Below are positions 38,362 to 46,846 of a stretch of DNA of 64,000 nt, piece by piece. Each line of letters opens with the position of its first letter. The first letter of the stretch is position 1. A program made the translations under genes and the position numbers. The DNA is taken from contig JAAWGR010000002.1 in the NCBI GenBank assembly GCA_022795445.1, positions 1 through 64,000 of the forward strand, given 5' to 3'. Under the pieces are notes generated by a model. That model had not been told where the DNA came from and searched no databases. It worked only from the letters and a program-made list of their open reading frames with translations. Origin of the DNA: Oscillibacter sp. (GTDB lineage: Bacteria > Bacillota > Clostridia > Oscillospirales > Oscillospiraceae).

Positions 38362-39288
38362 TCAGCCAAGGTAGTGGGCAATGGCTGCGTCCAGCGCCGC
38401 CATTTCTTCTCCAGTCAGGCTCCACGCAAACGCGGCTGTATTCTGGAGCACTTTCCGGCGCTGCTGTGCACCCACAATACAGGTGGAGACAAACGCCTTC
38501 TGCGCACACCAATTCAGCGCAATCTGCGCCAGCGGTACATTATCATGTTCTGCGGAAAAATGGTCCATGACCTTCAAAAGCTCCATAACTTTGGAGAACA
38601 TTGGTTCCTGGAAGTGTTTATAAAAGCGGTTGCGGCTGTCACTCGGCCCAAAAGTAGCCAGCTCCCGGTAAGCGCCGGTCAGGATACCGCCGCCCAGGGA
38701 ACCATAGGTCATGACGCCCATGCCTTGCGCCGCCGCCCATTGGATAAGGGTTTCATCGTCCCGGTGGACCATGGAATATTGGGGCTGGTAAGCCTCGATC
38801 TCACAGTATTGGCCCGCTTCCTCCATCTGTGCCTGGCTGAAGTTGGAAACACCTACATGCAGGATTTTGCCTTCCTGCTTCATTTTATACAGCTCGCCCA
38901 TGGTTTCCTCGAAGGGGGTGGCCGGGTCCGGCCAGTGGACCAGCATCAGGTCGATGTAATCCGTCCGCAGATTCCGCAGCGACTCCTCGCACTGACGGCG
39001 GATACCTGCCGCCGAACCGTCCCGCTGGTAGGTGATACCATCCACGAATACATTGCCGCATTTGGTGGAGAGGAAGATATCCTTCCGAACCCCCATCTCC
39101 TCCAAGGTCTTACCAACGCACCGCTCCGCCGCGCCGCCATTATAGGCCGGTGCCGTGTCGATAAAATTCACCCCCGCCTCTACGGACGCCCGGATGGCAT
39201 CCTGCCGGACTTCCTCTGGGTTATCGTCCCAGCCAACGCCTCCCACGCCCCAGGTGCCTAGGGTCATCTCTAATACTTTGTATCGCAT
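38362..39288 (-). CDS. Aldo/keto reductase
   Basis: 308 residues from ATG 39288 (MRYKVLEMTLGTWG). NADPH-dependent TIM barrel: FIDTAPAYNGGAAE near residue 47 (catalytic Asp and Tyr), Lys in FLSTKCG, His in LMLVHWPDP, and the cofactor loop IVGAQQRRKVLQN. SD-like GGATGGAG precedes. The substrate is not predictable; it is probably a general aldehyde or ketone detoxifier. Single gene. Confidence 0.9.
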   Translation of the reverse strand: MRYKVLEMTLGTWGVGGVGWDDNPEEVRQDAIRASVEAGVNFIDTAPAYNGGAAERCVGKTLEEMGVRKDIFLSTKCGNVFVDGITYQRDGSAAGIRRQCEESLRNLRTDYIDLMLVHWPDPATPFEETMGELYKMKQEGKILHVGVSNFSQAQMEEAGQYCEIEAYQPQYSMVHRDDETLIQWAAAQGMGVMTYGSLGGGILTGAYRELATFGPSDSRNRFYKHFQEPMFSKVMELLKVMDHFSAEHDNVPLAQIALNWCAQKAFVSTCIVGAQQRRKVLQNTAAFAWSLTGEEMAALDAAIAHYLG

Positions 39289-39491
39289 TGCTGCTCCATC
39301 CTTTCCGTTCTCCAAACTTGAGCCTTGGCGTGTAACGCGCCCTAGTTCAAAAATCCACCTCATTATACCACTAAATAAACATGGACAGTGGAAAATGTAC
39401 GGAACATTCCCCATTATTTGTTATATGATACCATATTTCACAACGGATGGGAAGCACTTTTCCTCCCGAAAATAAAAAGTTGAAAAAGCAC

Positions 39492-39520
39492 TTGAAAAAC
39501 GAAAAGGATTGTGGTATAGT
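39492..39520 (+). promoter_or_regulatory. Promoter of the phospholipase C-like gene
   Basis: TTGAAA (39492-39497), 17-bp spacer, TATAGT (39515-39520), 32 bases before the TTG start. Confidence 0.75.
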
Positions 39521-39535
39521 AAAAATACTTATGAA

Positions 39536-39551
39536 GTTAGGAGGTACTAAC
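39536..39551. promoter_or_regulatory. GTTAG-N6-CTAAC operator overlapping a Shine-Dalgarno
   Basis: GTTAG (39536-39540), CTAAC (39547-39551), extended to AAGTTAG...CTAACTT. The six central bases are part of the AGGAGG SD of the next gene. Confidence 0.8.
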
Positions 39552-40103
39552 TTGCAAAAACGAAGTCATACACTGTTAGCGCATACCCTCCTCCGGAGCC
39601 AGTGCGGCTTTGACGCCAAGCGCTTCGAGTTGGCATTTCTGTTCGGCTCCTTCCAGCCGGATGTGAACCCCTTCAGCTACTTAAAGGGCTCCCTTCATTA
39701 TAAAAAACTGCGGGGGCACAATTATGCAAATTCCCGCGACTACATCAACACAAAAATCCGGAAACTTCAGTGCCGCTCCAGTTGGACTATCTGGCAGTAT
39801 TATACCTTGGGGAAACTCACCCATTACCTGGCTGACGCCTATACCTATCCTCATAATGAAAATTTCCCCAACAACATGATAGACCACCATAAATATGAGA
39901 CAAATCTCCGCTTCTTCATGCGGGGCTACCTCGCCCATCGGCATGTCTGCCGCCAACAAGCCCGGCGGGACTTGATTGCCGCCTTGGACGAACTGCATGA
40001 TCAGTACATGTCTACGCGGGCGGGAATGTACCGGGATGTAAACTACATTCTCAAGGCCACCGGTCTCCTGATGGCCGGTTGCTGCCCCAGCTCCGTCGCT
40101 TGA
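39552..40103 (+). CDS. Zinc-dependent phospholipase C-like protein
   Basis: 183 residues from a TTG at 39552, chosen because AGGAGG lies exactly 7 bases upstream; the earlier frame start at 39447 precedes the promoter. It has the PF00882 pattern of zinc ligands: early His, GSFQPDVNP, GHNYAN, GKLTHYLADAYTYPHN and HHKYE. There is no signal peptide, so it is probably intracellular, unlike secreted toxins. The operator ahead places it in the same putative metal regulon as feo and flavodoxin. Confidence 0.8.
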   Translation: MQKRSHTLLAHTLLRSQCGFDAKRFELAFLFGSFQPDVNPFSYLKGSLHYKKLRGHNYANSRDYINTKIRKLQCRSSWTIWQYYTLGKLTHYLADAYTYPHNENFPNNMIDHHKYETNLRFFMRGYLAHRHVCRQQARRDLIAALDELHDQYMSTRAGMYRDVNYILKATGLLMAGCCPSSVA

Positions 40104-40155
40104 ATTAGCGGAAACGATAGTTTTTTCCGTGCAATACCACTGCATTTTAGTAAAC

Positions 40156-40186
40156 TTGACGGTTTTCATTTTGCCAGTGATATGCT
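40156..40186 (+). promoter_or_regulatory. Candidate promoter of the aromatic amino acid operon
   Basis: TTGACG (40156-40161) and TATGCT (40181-40186) with a 19-bp spacer, about 40 bases before the leader peptide. The spacing is long; the -10 assignment is uncertain. Confidence 0.5.
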
Positions 40187-40227
40187 ATCCTTTTCATACG
40201 AGTAAAAAATCTAAAGGGGTACTTGCT

Positions 40228-40329
40228 ATGACCTGCTTCACCCACACAGCCGAATACCGTTACTTTACTTTCAGCTTTACCTATTTTGGTAAGGCTTTTC
40301 GTGGTTTGGCTGAAAGTATGTGTGTGTAA
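40228..40329 (+). CDS. Phe/Tyr-rich leader peptide of the aromatic operon
   Basis: 33 codons. Six Phe and three Tyr; codons 10-24 (40255-40299) contain eight aromatic codons out of fifteen (YRYFTFSFTYFGKAF). The SD AAAGGGG lies 8 bases before ATG 40228. The stop is followed by a hairpin and then a terminator, all before aroF. This is the layout of ribosome-mediated attenuation as in enteric pheA or his operons: a ribosome starved of Phe-tRNA or Tyr-tRNA would stall in the cluster. Confidence 0.9.
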   Translation: MTCFTHTAEYRYFTFSFTYFGKAFRGLAESMCV

Positions 40330-40380
40330 GCTTACAGGTCCGGAAAAGGTCCGCCGTGTAAAGCAACCCGCAGCCAAACC
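40303..40380 (+). promoter_or_regulatory. Antiterminator pairing of the aromatic attenuator
   Basis: GGTTTGGCTG (40303-40312, inside leader codons 26-29) is perfectly complementary over 10 bases to CAGCCAAACC (40371-40380), which is part of the terminator's 5' arm and loop. The two structures are mutually exclusive. A third hairpin (about 40329-40363, GCTTACAGG with CC...TGTAAAGC) lies between. Confidence 0.8.
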
Positions 40381-40395
40381 GGCTGCGGGTTTTTT
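40365..40395 (+). terminator. Attenuator terminator before aroF
   Basis: AACCCGCAGCC (40365-40375), loop AAACC, GGCTGCGGGTT (40381-40391), ending in six T (40390-40395). Confidence 0.92.
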
Positions 40396-40438
40396 GCATG
40401 ATATAGCCTTATTTTCTTTTATTTAGGAGGAATTTCTT

Positions 40439-41449
40439 ATGATCGTCATCCTGAAACACAACCCAAATCGCGACCAATTAGACAGCCTTATCTCCTGGCT
40501 CCAGGAAAAAGGCGTCACCATCCACACCAGTATCGGTGAGGCCAACACCATCCTGGGCCTTGTAGGCGACACCTCCAAACTGGACATCGACCTCATCGCT
40601 GCACTGGATATCGTGCAGGATGTGAAGCGCGTCCAGGAACCTTACAAAAACGCAAACCGTAAATTCCATCCCGAGGACACGGTGGTCTCCGTCGGCAATA
40701 CCCAAATCGGCGGCGGCACCCTGACCCTTATGGCCGGCCCCTGCTCCGTGGAAAGCGAAGAGCAGGTCGTTGCCATCGCCAAGGCCGTCAAGGCTAGCGG
40801 CGCGACTATGCTGCGCGGCGGCGCATTCAAGCCCCGGACCTCCCCCTACGCCTTCCAGGGTCTGGGCGCGACAGGCTTGGAATATTTGAAGGTCGCCCGC
40901 CAGGAAACCGGTCTGCCAATCGTGACGGAACTGATGGATGTTACCCAGCTGCCCCTGTTCAAGGATGTGGACGTCATCCAGATCGGCGCACGGAATATGC
41001 AGAACTTCGACCTGCTGAAGGCCGTCGGCCACCAGGACCGGCCTGTCATGATCAAACGCGGTATGTCTGCCACCTATGAGGAATGGCTCATGAGCGCCGA
41101 GTACGTCATGGCCAGTGGCAATGAAAACGTCATCCTCTGTGAGCGGGGCATCCGCACCTTTGAGAGTTACACCCGTAACACTTTGGACCTTGCCGCCATC
41201 CCAGTGCTGCGGCAGCTGACCCACCTGCCCATTGTCATCGACCCCAGCCACGCCACAGGAAAATACTGGTTAGTCGAGCCTCTGGCCCGGTCTGCCGTGG
41301 CCGCCGGCGCCGACGGCCTGCAGATCGAAGTCCACAACGATCCCGCCCATGCCTTGTGCGACGGCCCCCAGTCCCTGAAACCAGACGTATTCGATCCCCT
41401 GGCGAAAAAGTTGCTGAAACTCCACGCCTTCATGCAGGAATTGGACTAA
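40439..41449 (+). CDS. aroF: 3-deoxy-7-phosphoheptulonate (DAHP) synthase, type I-beta
   Basis: 336 residues. N-terminal ferredoxin-like regulatory domain (1-70), then a DAHPS barrel with [38 protein letters not shown] and DPSHATGK. Condenses PEP with erythrose-4-phosphate. The N-terminal domain in Thermotoga-type enzymes gives Tyr/Phe feedback inhibition, so control may be both allosteric and by the leader peptide. SD AGGAGG. First structural gene of the operon. Confidence 0.96.
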   Translation: MIVILKHNPNRDQLDSLISWLQEKGVTIHTSIGEANTILGLVGDTSKLDIDLIAALDIVQDVKRVQEPYKNANRKFHPEDTVVSVGNTQIGGGTLTLMAGPCSVESEEQVVAIAKAVKASGATMLRGGAFKPRTSPYAFQGLGATGLEYLKVARQETGLPIVTELMDVTQLPLFKDVDVIQIGARNMQNFDLLKAVGHQDRPVMIKRGMSATYEEWLMSAEYVMASGNENVILCERGIRTFESYTRNTLDLAAIPVLRQLTHLPIVIDPSHATGKYWLVEPLARSAVAAGADGLQIEVHNDPAHALCDGPQSLKPDVFDPLAKKLLKLHAFMQELD

Positions 41450-41468
41450 CCGGAACGGGAGGATTTTT

Positions 41469-42305
41469 ATGAACGTAGGAATTGTTGGCTTGGGACTGAT
41501 CGGCGGCTCTATGGCAAAGAGCACTAAGGTCCGTACCTCCCATACGGTCTGGGGCGTTGACCTGGACCACGAAACCATGACCATGGCCCGTATGAGCGGC
41601 GCGATTGACGCTCCCCTTACGGATGAAAACCTCGGGGAATGCGATTTGATCCTGGTGGCAATCTGCCCTTCAGCCGCCATCGAATGGGTAAAAACCCATG
41701 CGGATAAAATTGCCCCTAAAACGATCCTGGTGGACCTCTGCGGCGTGAAGCGCATGGTTGTTGAGGCCCTCGCCCCGGTTGCGGAACAGCACGGCTTTGC
41801 CTATATCGGCGGACATCCAATGGCGGGCCGGGAACGGGGCGGCTTTACATCGTCCAGCGACAGCTTGTATGTGGGCGCGTCGATGATCCTGACGCCGGAT
41901 GAACGCACGGATATGCAGCTTTTGGAGGTGTTAAAAGCCTACTTTTTAGATATCGGCTTTGCAACCCTCACCTTCTCGGACCCAGAGGAGCATGACCGGA
42001 TCATTGCCTTTACCTCCCAGCTGGCACACATTGCTTCCAGCGCATATGTAAAATCACCGGAGGCACAACGCCGCAGAGGGTTTTCCGCAGGCAGCTTCCA
42101 GGATATGACCCGTGTGGCGCGGCTGGATGAGGACATGTGGACCGAACTGTTTATGGCCGATTCCGACTATTTGATTAAAGAACTGGATATTTTGATTGCA
42201 AACCTGAACGAGTACGCGGAGGCTTTGAAAGCAGGCGACGCCCAGCGGATGCGTACCCTTTTGAAAGAAGGTAAAGACCGGAAAGCAACTGCGGGAGGGA
42301 ACTGA
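41469..42305 (+). CDS. tyrA: Prephenate dehydrogenase
   Basis: 278 residues. NAD-binding GLGLIGGS (residues 7-14), catalytic HPMAGRERGGF near 117, and the helical dimerisation domain. Converts prephenate to 4-hydroxyphenylpyruvate for tyrosine. No ACT domain is present, so it is probably not itself feedback regulated through one. It overlaps aroB by one base (TGATG). Confidence 0.94.
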   Translation: MNVGIVGLGLIGGSMAKSTKVRTSHTVWGVDLDHETMTMARMSGAIDAPLTDENLGECDLILVAICPSAAIEWVKTHADKIAPKTILVDLCGVKRMVVEALAPVAEQHGFAYIGGHPMAGRERGGFTSSSDSLYVGASMILTPDERTDMQLLEVLKAYFLDIGFATLTFSDPEEHDRIIAFTSQLAHIASSAYVKSPEAQRRRGFSAGSFQDMTRVARLDEDMWTELFMADSDYLIKELDILIANLNEYAEALKAGDAQRMRTLLKEGKDRKATAGGN

Positions 42306-43399
42306 TGAAAACCATTCGTGTAAACACTGCGAGACCCTATGACATCCAGATTGGGCAGGGCTTACTGGAACAAGCTGGGGAACGCTGCCGCGCCGCTTTG
42401 CCGAGGGCAGGAAAAATTGCCGTCGTAACGGACAGTACCGTTGCGCCCCTTTATCTCGAAACTGTGGCGGACAGCCTCCGGGCAGCGGGGTTTCAGGTCT
42501 TCTGCCAGACCGTGCCCGCAGGCGAGGGGTCCAAAAATACCGCTAGCCTGTCTGCTCTCTGGGAGTCGTTCATGGAATTCGGCCTCACCCGCACGGACGC
42601 CGTGGCTGCCTTGGGCGGCGGTATGGTAGGGGACTTGGCAGGCTTTGCCGCCGCAACCATCTTGCGGGGGATCGACTATGTACAGATTCCCACCACCTTG
42701 TTGGCCCAGGTGGATTCCTCTGTGGGCGGGAAGGTAGCCATTGACCTCCAGGCAGGGAAGAACTTGGCCGGAGCCTTCTGGCAGCCCAGTTTGGTACTGA
42801 TGGACACAGATACCCTCCGGACATTGCCGGATCGGGATTTTTCCAGTGGTATGGCAGAAGTAATCAAATACGGCTGTATCGCTGATCGGGCATTCTTTGA
42901 CTTCCTCACCGCCCATGCCAGCCGGGAAGCAATCCTGGCAGAAATCGAATCCGTATTGTATACTTGCTGCGATATTAAACGAAAAGTTGTTGAGGAAGAC
43001 GAGCGGGATACCGGACTTCGGATGATCCTCAACTTCGGCCACACCGTCGGCCACGCCTATGAACGGATGGGGAACTATGAAACCTGGACGCACGGTGAAG
43101 CCGTCGCAGCCGGGATGTGCGCCGCTGTGCAGATCGGGTTTGGCCTGGGCGTCAGCGGCGGAGACGACAGCGGCATCCAGGAACTGATGGATTTACTGGA
43201 GGCATTTCATCTGCCGACACAGATCCCCTTGGATACCAGCGAAGCCTGGAATGCCGTGGTGGAAGCTGTGGGGCTGGACAAAAAGGGCACTGGGGACGAG
43301 CTTACCATGATTTTCCTCAAACGCATGGGAGAAGCCTTGCCAGTAAAGCAAAAAAAGGACAGCGTACTGGAAAACCTGGAAGCCATTTACGGGCGTTAG
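42305..43399 (+). CDS. aroB: 3-dehydroquinate synthase
   Basis: 364 residues. NAD site GGGMVGDLAGFAAAT near residue 100; metal and substrate residues in AEVIKYG near 188 and FGHTVGHAYE near 245. Cyclises DAHP. Ten bases separate its stop from aroA. Confidence 0.96.
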   Translation: MKTIRVNTARPYDIQIGQGLLEQAGERCRAALPRAGKIAVVTDSTVAPLYLETVADSLRAAGFQVFCQTVPAGEGSKNTASLSALWESFMEFGLTRTDAVAALGGGMVGDLAGFAAATILRGIDYVQIPTTLLAQVDSSVGGKVAIDLQAGKNLAGAFWQPSLVLMDTDTLRTLPDRDFSSGMAEVIKYGCIADRAFFDFLTAHASREAILAEIESVLYTCCDIKRKVVEEDERDTGLRMILNFGHTVGHAYERMGNYETWTHGEAVAAGMCAAVQIGFGLGVSGGDDSGIQELMDLLEAFHLPTQIPLDTSEAWNAVVEAVGLDKKGTGDELTMIFLKRMGEALPVKQKKDSVLENLEAIYGR

Positions 43400-43409
43400 G
43401 AGGTGCGTT

Positions 43410-44636
43410 ATGGACATATGCATCCACCCCCGCCGCCTGTTCGGCGCAGTCTCCCCCCCTGCCAGCAAATCCCTTGCACACCGCTTGATTATTGCGGCTA
43501 CCCTGGCCGCCGGGACCAGCAAAATCCGGAACGTCAGCCTCTCCCAGGATATCGAGGCTACGCTCCGCTGTATGGATAATTTCCGCTGCAAGTGGAAATG
43601 GACCGGAGAAAACGCCTTGGAAATCACTGGCTGCATCAACCAGGAATGTGACCGGACCGGCCTGCCCCAGTTTGACTGCGGCGAATCCGGCTCCACCCTG
43701 CGTTTCCTAATCCCTTTGGCCCTGGCGCTGGGGGGCGGCGGGGAATTTCGCGGCCATGGCCGCCTGATGGAGCGTCCGCAGGAGCCATATTTCCAGATTT
43801 TCGACAAACAGGGGATTTTTCATGAGCAGAAGGATGGCATCCTTACCGTCCAGGGTGATTTAAGACCTGGAGAATACCGTTTGCCGGGCAATGTGTCCAG
43901 CCAGTTTTTCACCGGCCTGCTTATGGCCCTGCCGCTGCTGGACGGCCCCAGTATGATTACCAGCACCACGGAGCTGGAATCTGCCGCTTACATTACTATG
44001 ACCATGGGGGTTTTGGAGCGAGCCGGAGTCCCCGTACGGTACGCGAAGGAAATCAACAGTTTTGGCGTTGCGCCCTCGGTCTACCAACCGTTCGAAGCAG
44101 CTGTGGAGGCGGACTGGTCTCAGGCGGCGTTCTGGTATTCGGCTTTGACGCTGGGCAATTCCGTGCAAATCCGCGGTCTGGACATCCGCTCTTACCAGGG
44201 CGATAAAATCATCGCCGACCATGCCCGCACACTGTCTGTTCCCGGGGACGTGACCATCGACCTCTCCAACTGTCCCGACCTTCTGCCGCCTCTGGCGGTG
44301 ATGGCCGCCGTGCGCCGGGGGGACACCTATTTCACCAACGCCGCACGCCTGCGTTTGAAGGAGAGCGACCGCCTGACCACCGTCCACGCTATGCTGACGG
44401 CTCTGGGCGGTCTGGCGGAGGAAGGGCCTGACCGTCTGACGGTACACGGCGTTTCAGCCCTCACCGGCGGCACCGTGGACGGGGCCAACGATCATCGGAT
44501 TGTCATGGCCGCCGCCATCGCCGCTACCCGCTGCGTAAACCCAGTGACAATTTTAGGTGCAGAGGCTGTGAAAAAATCCTATCCGGACTTTTGGCGGGAT
44601 TATGAAAAATTGGGAGGCGAAGTGCTTGTCGTCTGA
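43410..44636 (+). CDS. aroA: 3-phosphoshikimate 1-carboxyvinyltransferase (EPSP synthase)
   Basis: 408 residues, slightly short for the family. PASKSLAHR near residue 17, the GESGSTLRFLIPLAL segment (LxGxxxRP region), PGNVSSQFFTGLL, RLRLKESDRL and NDHRIVMA. Joins PEP to shikimate-3-phosphate. Its 3' end contains the SD and start of aroC. Confidence 0.95.
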   Translation: MDICIHPRRLFGAVSPPASKSLAHRLIIAATLAAGTSKIRNVSLSQDIEATLRCMDNFRCKWKWTGENALEITGCINQECDRTGLPQFDCGESGSTLRFLIPLALALGGGGEFRGHGRLMERPQEPYFQIFDKQGIFHEQKDGILTVQGDLRPGEYRLPGNVSSQFFTGLLMALPLLDGPSMITSTTELESAAYITMTMGVLERAGVPVRYAKEINSFGVAPSVYQPFEAAVEADWSQAAFWYSALTLGNSVQIRGLDIRSYQGDKIIADHARTLSVPGDVTIDLSNCPDLLPPLAVMAAVRRGDTYFTNAARLRLKESDRLTTVHAMLTALGGLAEEGPDRLTVHGVSALTGGTVDGANDHRIVMAAAIAATRCVNPVTILGAEAVKKSYPDFWRDYEKLGGEVLVV

Positions 44637-45717
44637 GTTTGGAAAAATTTTAAAAGTCTCGGTTTTTGGGCAGTCCCACGGAAAAGCCATTGGTGTTGTG
44701 GTAGACGGCCTGCCTGCCGGGGAAGCGGTCGACCTGGAGGCACTAAACGCCTTTTTAGACCGCCGTAAACCTGGTAAGAATCCCCTATCCACCGCCCGGA
44801 AGGAAGCCGATACGCCGGTCTTCCTCTCCGGCCTGGAAGACGGCAAAACCTGCGGCGCACCGCTGTGCGCCATGATCGAAAATGCCGACCAGCACTCAAA
44901 AGACTACCGCGAGCTTGCCGACAAACCCCGGCCTGGTCATGCAGATTACACCGCCGCCGTCAAATGGGGCGGACACGCGGACATGCGGGGCGGCGGTCAT
45001 TTCTCCGGCCGCCTGACGGCCCCTCTGTGCATCGTGGGGGGAATTGCCAAGCAAATCCTTGCCCGCCGGGGCATCTACATTGGCGCGCATCTGGCCTCTG
45101 TGGGCCACGCACGGGACATGCTTTTTCCTTTGTATCCCACAGCGGAGCTGTTCGACGCCGTAGCGGCGAAGCCGCTTCCCGTCTTGAACGATCACGCTTG
45201 GGAGACGATGCAGGCGGCCATCCTGGCTGCGAAGGAAGATCTTGACAGCGTAGGCGGCACGGTCGAGTGTGCCGCCACCGGCCTGCCTGCCGGACTGGGA
45301 GACCCCATGTTTGAGGGTGTTGAGAACCGTCTTGCAGCGGCGCTGTTTGGTATTCCTGCCGTGAAGGGCGTTGAATTCGGCGACGGCTTCCATGCCGCGA
45401 CGCGCCTGGGTTCGGAGAACAACGACGCCTTCACTATGGAAGATGGGCAAGTCCGTGCCGAGAGCAATCATGCCGGCGGGATCCTGGGCGGCATCACTAC
45501 GGGAATGCCTCTGGTCCTCCGTGTGGCCGTCAAGCCCACGCCGTCTATTGGCAAACCTCAGAAAACGGTCAGCCTGTCTGCTATGGAAAACACAGACCTC
45601 ACCATCCACGGACGCCACGACCCCTGTATCGCCCACCGGGCAGTACCGGTCGTAGAGGCGGTAACTGCCGCAGTCCTGTTAGATTTATTGTTGGAGGGAA
45701 ATCATGGAACTTTCTGA
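44626..45717 (+). CDS. aroC: Chorismate synthase
   Basis: 363 residues from a TTG at 44626 (SSEFGKILKVSVFGQSHGKA), preferred because GGGAGG lies 8 bases upstream and the family normally begins here; an ATG at 44602 would add eight residues. FMN-binding GQSHG, GGGHFSGR and ESNHAGGILGGITTG motifs are present. Forms chorismate. Overlaps aroA by 11 bases and pheA by 14, so translation is coupled. Confidence 0.95.
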   Translation: MSSEFGKILKVSVFGQSHGKAIGVVVDGLPAGEAVDLEALNAFLDRRKPGKNPLSTARKEADTPVFLSGLEDGKTCGAPLCAMIENADQHSKDYRELADKPRPGHADYTAAVKWGGHADMRGGGHFSGRLTAPLCIVGGIAKQILARRGIYIGAHLASVGHARDMLFPLYPTAELFDAVAAKPLPVLNDHAWETMQAAILAAKEDLDSVGGTVECAATGLPAGLGDPMFEGVENRLAAALFGIPAVKGVEFGDGFHAATRLGSENNDAFTMEDGQVRAESNHAGGILGGITTGMPLVLRVAVKPTPSIGKPQKTVSLSAMENTDLTIHGRHDPCIAHRAVPVVEAVTAAVLLDLLLEGNHGTF

Positions 45718-46840
45718 AATCCGTACAAAAATCGATACAATTGACGACCAAATGTTGGCCCTGTTCTTGCAGCGTATGGACCTGGCGGAAGAAGTGGCCG
45801 CCTATAAAAACGAACATCATCTGCCGATCCTGAACAAGGAGCGGGAGCGGGCGGTCTTGGCTAAGGTAGCGGAAAACGCCGGGACACGGGAACGTTACGC
45901 TTACCACTTGTTTTCAACACTCTTTGAACTGTCGCGTTCCCGCCAGGCGGAATTGATTTCTTCTTCTACAAAGGTTGGGGCACAGGTGCGCGCCTCCCTG
46001 GAAGCTGGGCGTGAGCTGTTCCCCCAGACCGGTCTGATTGCCTGCCAAGGCGTGGAGGGCGGTAACTCCCAAGCTGCCTGTGACCGGCTGTTTCCCCGGG
46101 GAAGCCTCATGTACGTCAAAACCTTTGAGGCTGTGGCGTCCGCCGTAGAATCCGGACTCTGCAAATTCGGCGTCCTGCCGATTGAAAACAGCTCGAATGG
46201 CTCTGTCCGGGCGGTGTACGCACTTTTGCAGGACCATAGCCTCTCCATCGTCCGCTCCACCCGGCTGTGTATCCGGCATGAGCTGCTGGCCCAGCCCGGC
46301 GTGAAGCTGGAAGACGTTACGGAAATCTACTCCCATGAACAGGCCCTTGGTCAATGCAGCCGCTTCCTTAACCGCCTGAACGGTGTGAAGATCATCCCTT
46401 GCGGTAACACTGCCGCCGCCGCTAAGATGGTAGCTGAATCCGGAAACCGTCACGCAGCCGCGATCTCCTCCCACCCCTGCGCGGCGCTGTATGGCCTGGA
46501 GTGCATTAACGACCATATCCAGAACAGCGACAATAATTATACCCGTTTCGTCTGCATTACAAAGAATCCAGTGATTTATGCCGGAGCAAACCGCGTCAGC
46601 CTCATCATCGCCTTTGACAACCGGCCCGGAGCGCTGTACGAAATCCTTTCCAAGCTGGCGGCGCTGGATATCAACCTGACAAAGCTGGAATCCTGCCCAG
46701 TGGTGGGGAGTGATTTCGAGTTCATCTTCTTCCTGGAGCTGGAAGCCGATCTCCGGGACCCCAGCGTCCTGGCGATGCTGGAAGAGATGGAGCGAAGCTG
46801 CGCCCAATTCCAGTTCCTGGGCAACTATGCGGAAGTTTAA
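45704..46840 (+). CDS. pheA: Chorismate mutase - prephenate dehydratase (P-protein)
   Basis: 378 residues in three domains: chorismate mutase (1-85; LSEIRTKIDTIDDQM and KNEHHLPILNKERE), prephenate dehydratase (about 105-285; VLPIENSSNGSV, SHEQALGQC) and C-terminal ACT (about 297-372; LIIAFDNRPGALYEIL). It makes phenylpyruvate; the ACT domain gives Phe inhibition. It overlaps aroC. This fused form supplies the operon's only chorismate mutase, serving both Phe and Tyr. Confidence 0.96.
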   Translation: MELSEIRTKIDTIDDQMLALFLQRMDLAEEVAAYKNEHHLPILNKERERAVLAKVAENAGTRERYAYHLFSTLFELSRSRQAELISSSTKVGAQVRASLEAGRELFPQTGLIACQGVEGGNSQAACDRLFPRGSLMYVKTFEAVASAVESGLCKFGVLPIENSSNGSVRAVYALLQDHSLSIVRSTRLCIRHELLAQPGVKLEDVTEIYSHEQALGQCSRFLNRLNGVKIIPCGNTAAAAKMVAESGNRHAAAISSHPCAALYGLECINDHIQNSDNNYTRFVCITKNPVIYAGANRVSLIIAFDNRPGALYEILSKLAALDINLTKLESCPVVGSDFEFIFFLELEADLRDPSVLAMLEEMERSCAQFQFLGNYAEV

Positions 46841-46846
46841 ACGGCG

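Noticed and set aside
40104-40438. T-box riboswitch before aroF
   Set aside because: I see no specifier-loop architecture and no conserved T-box sequence; the leader ORF and the alternative pairing explain the region better.
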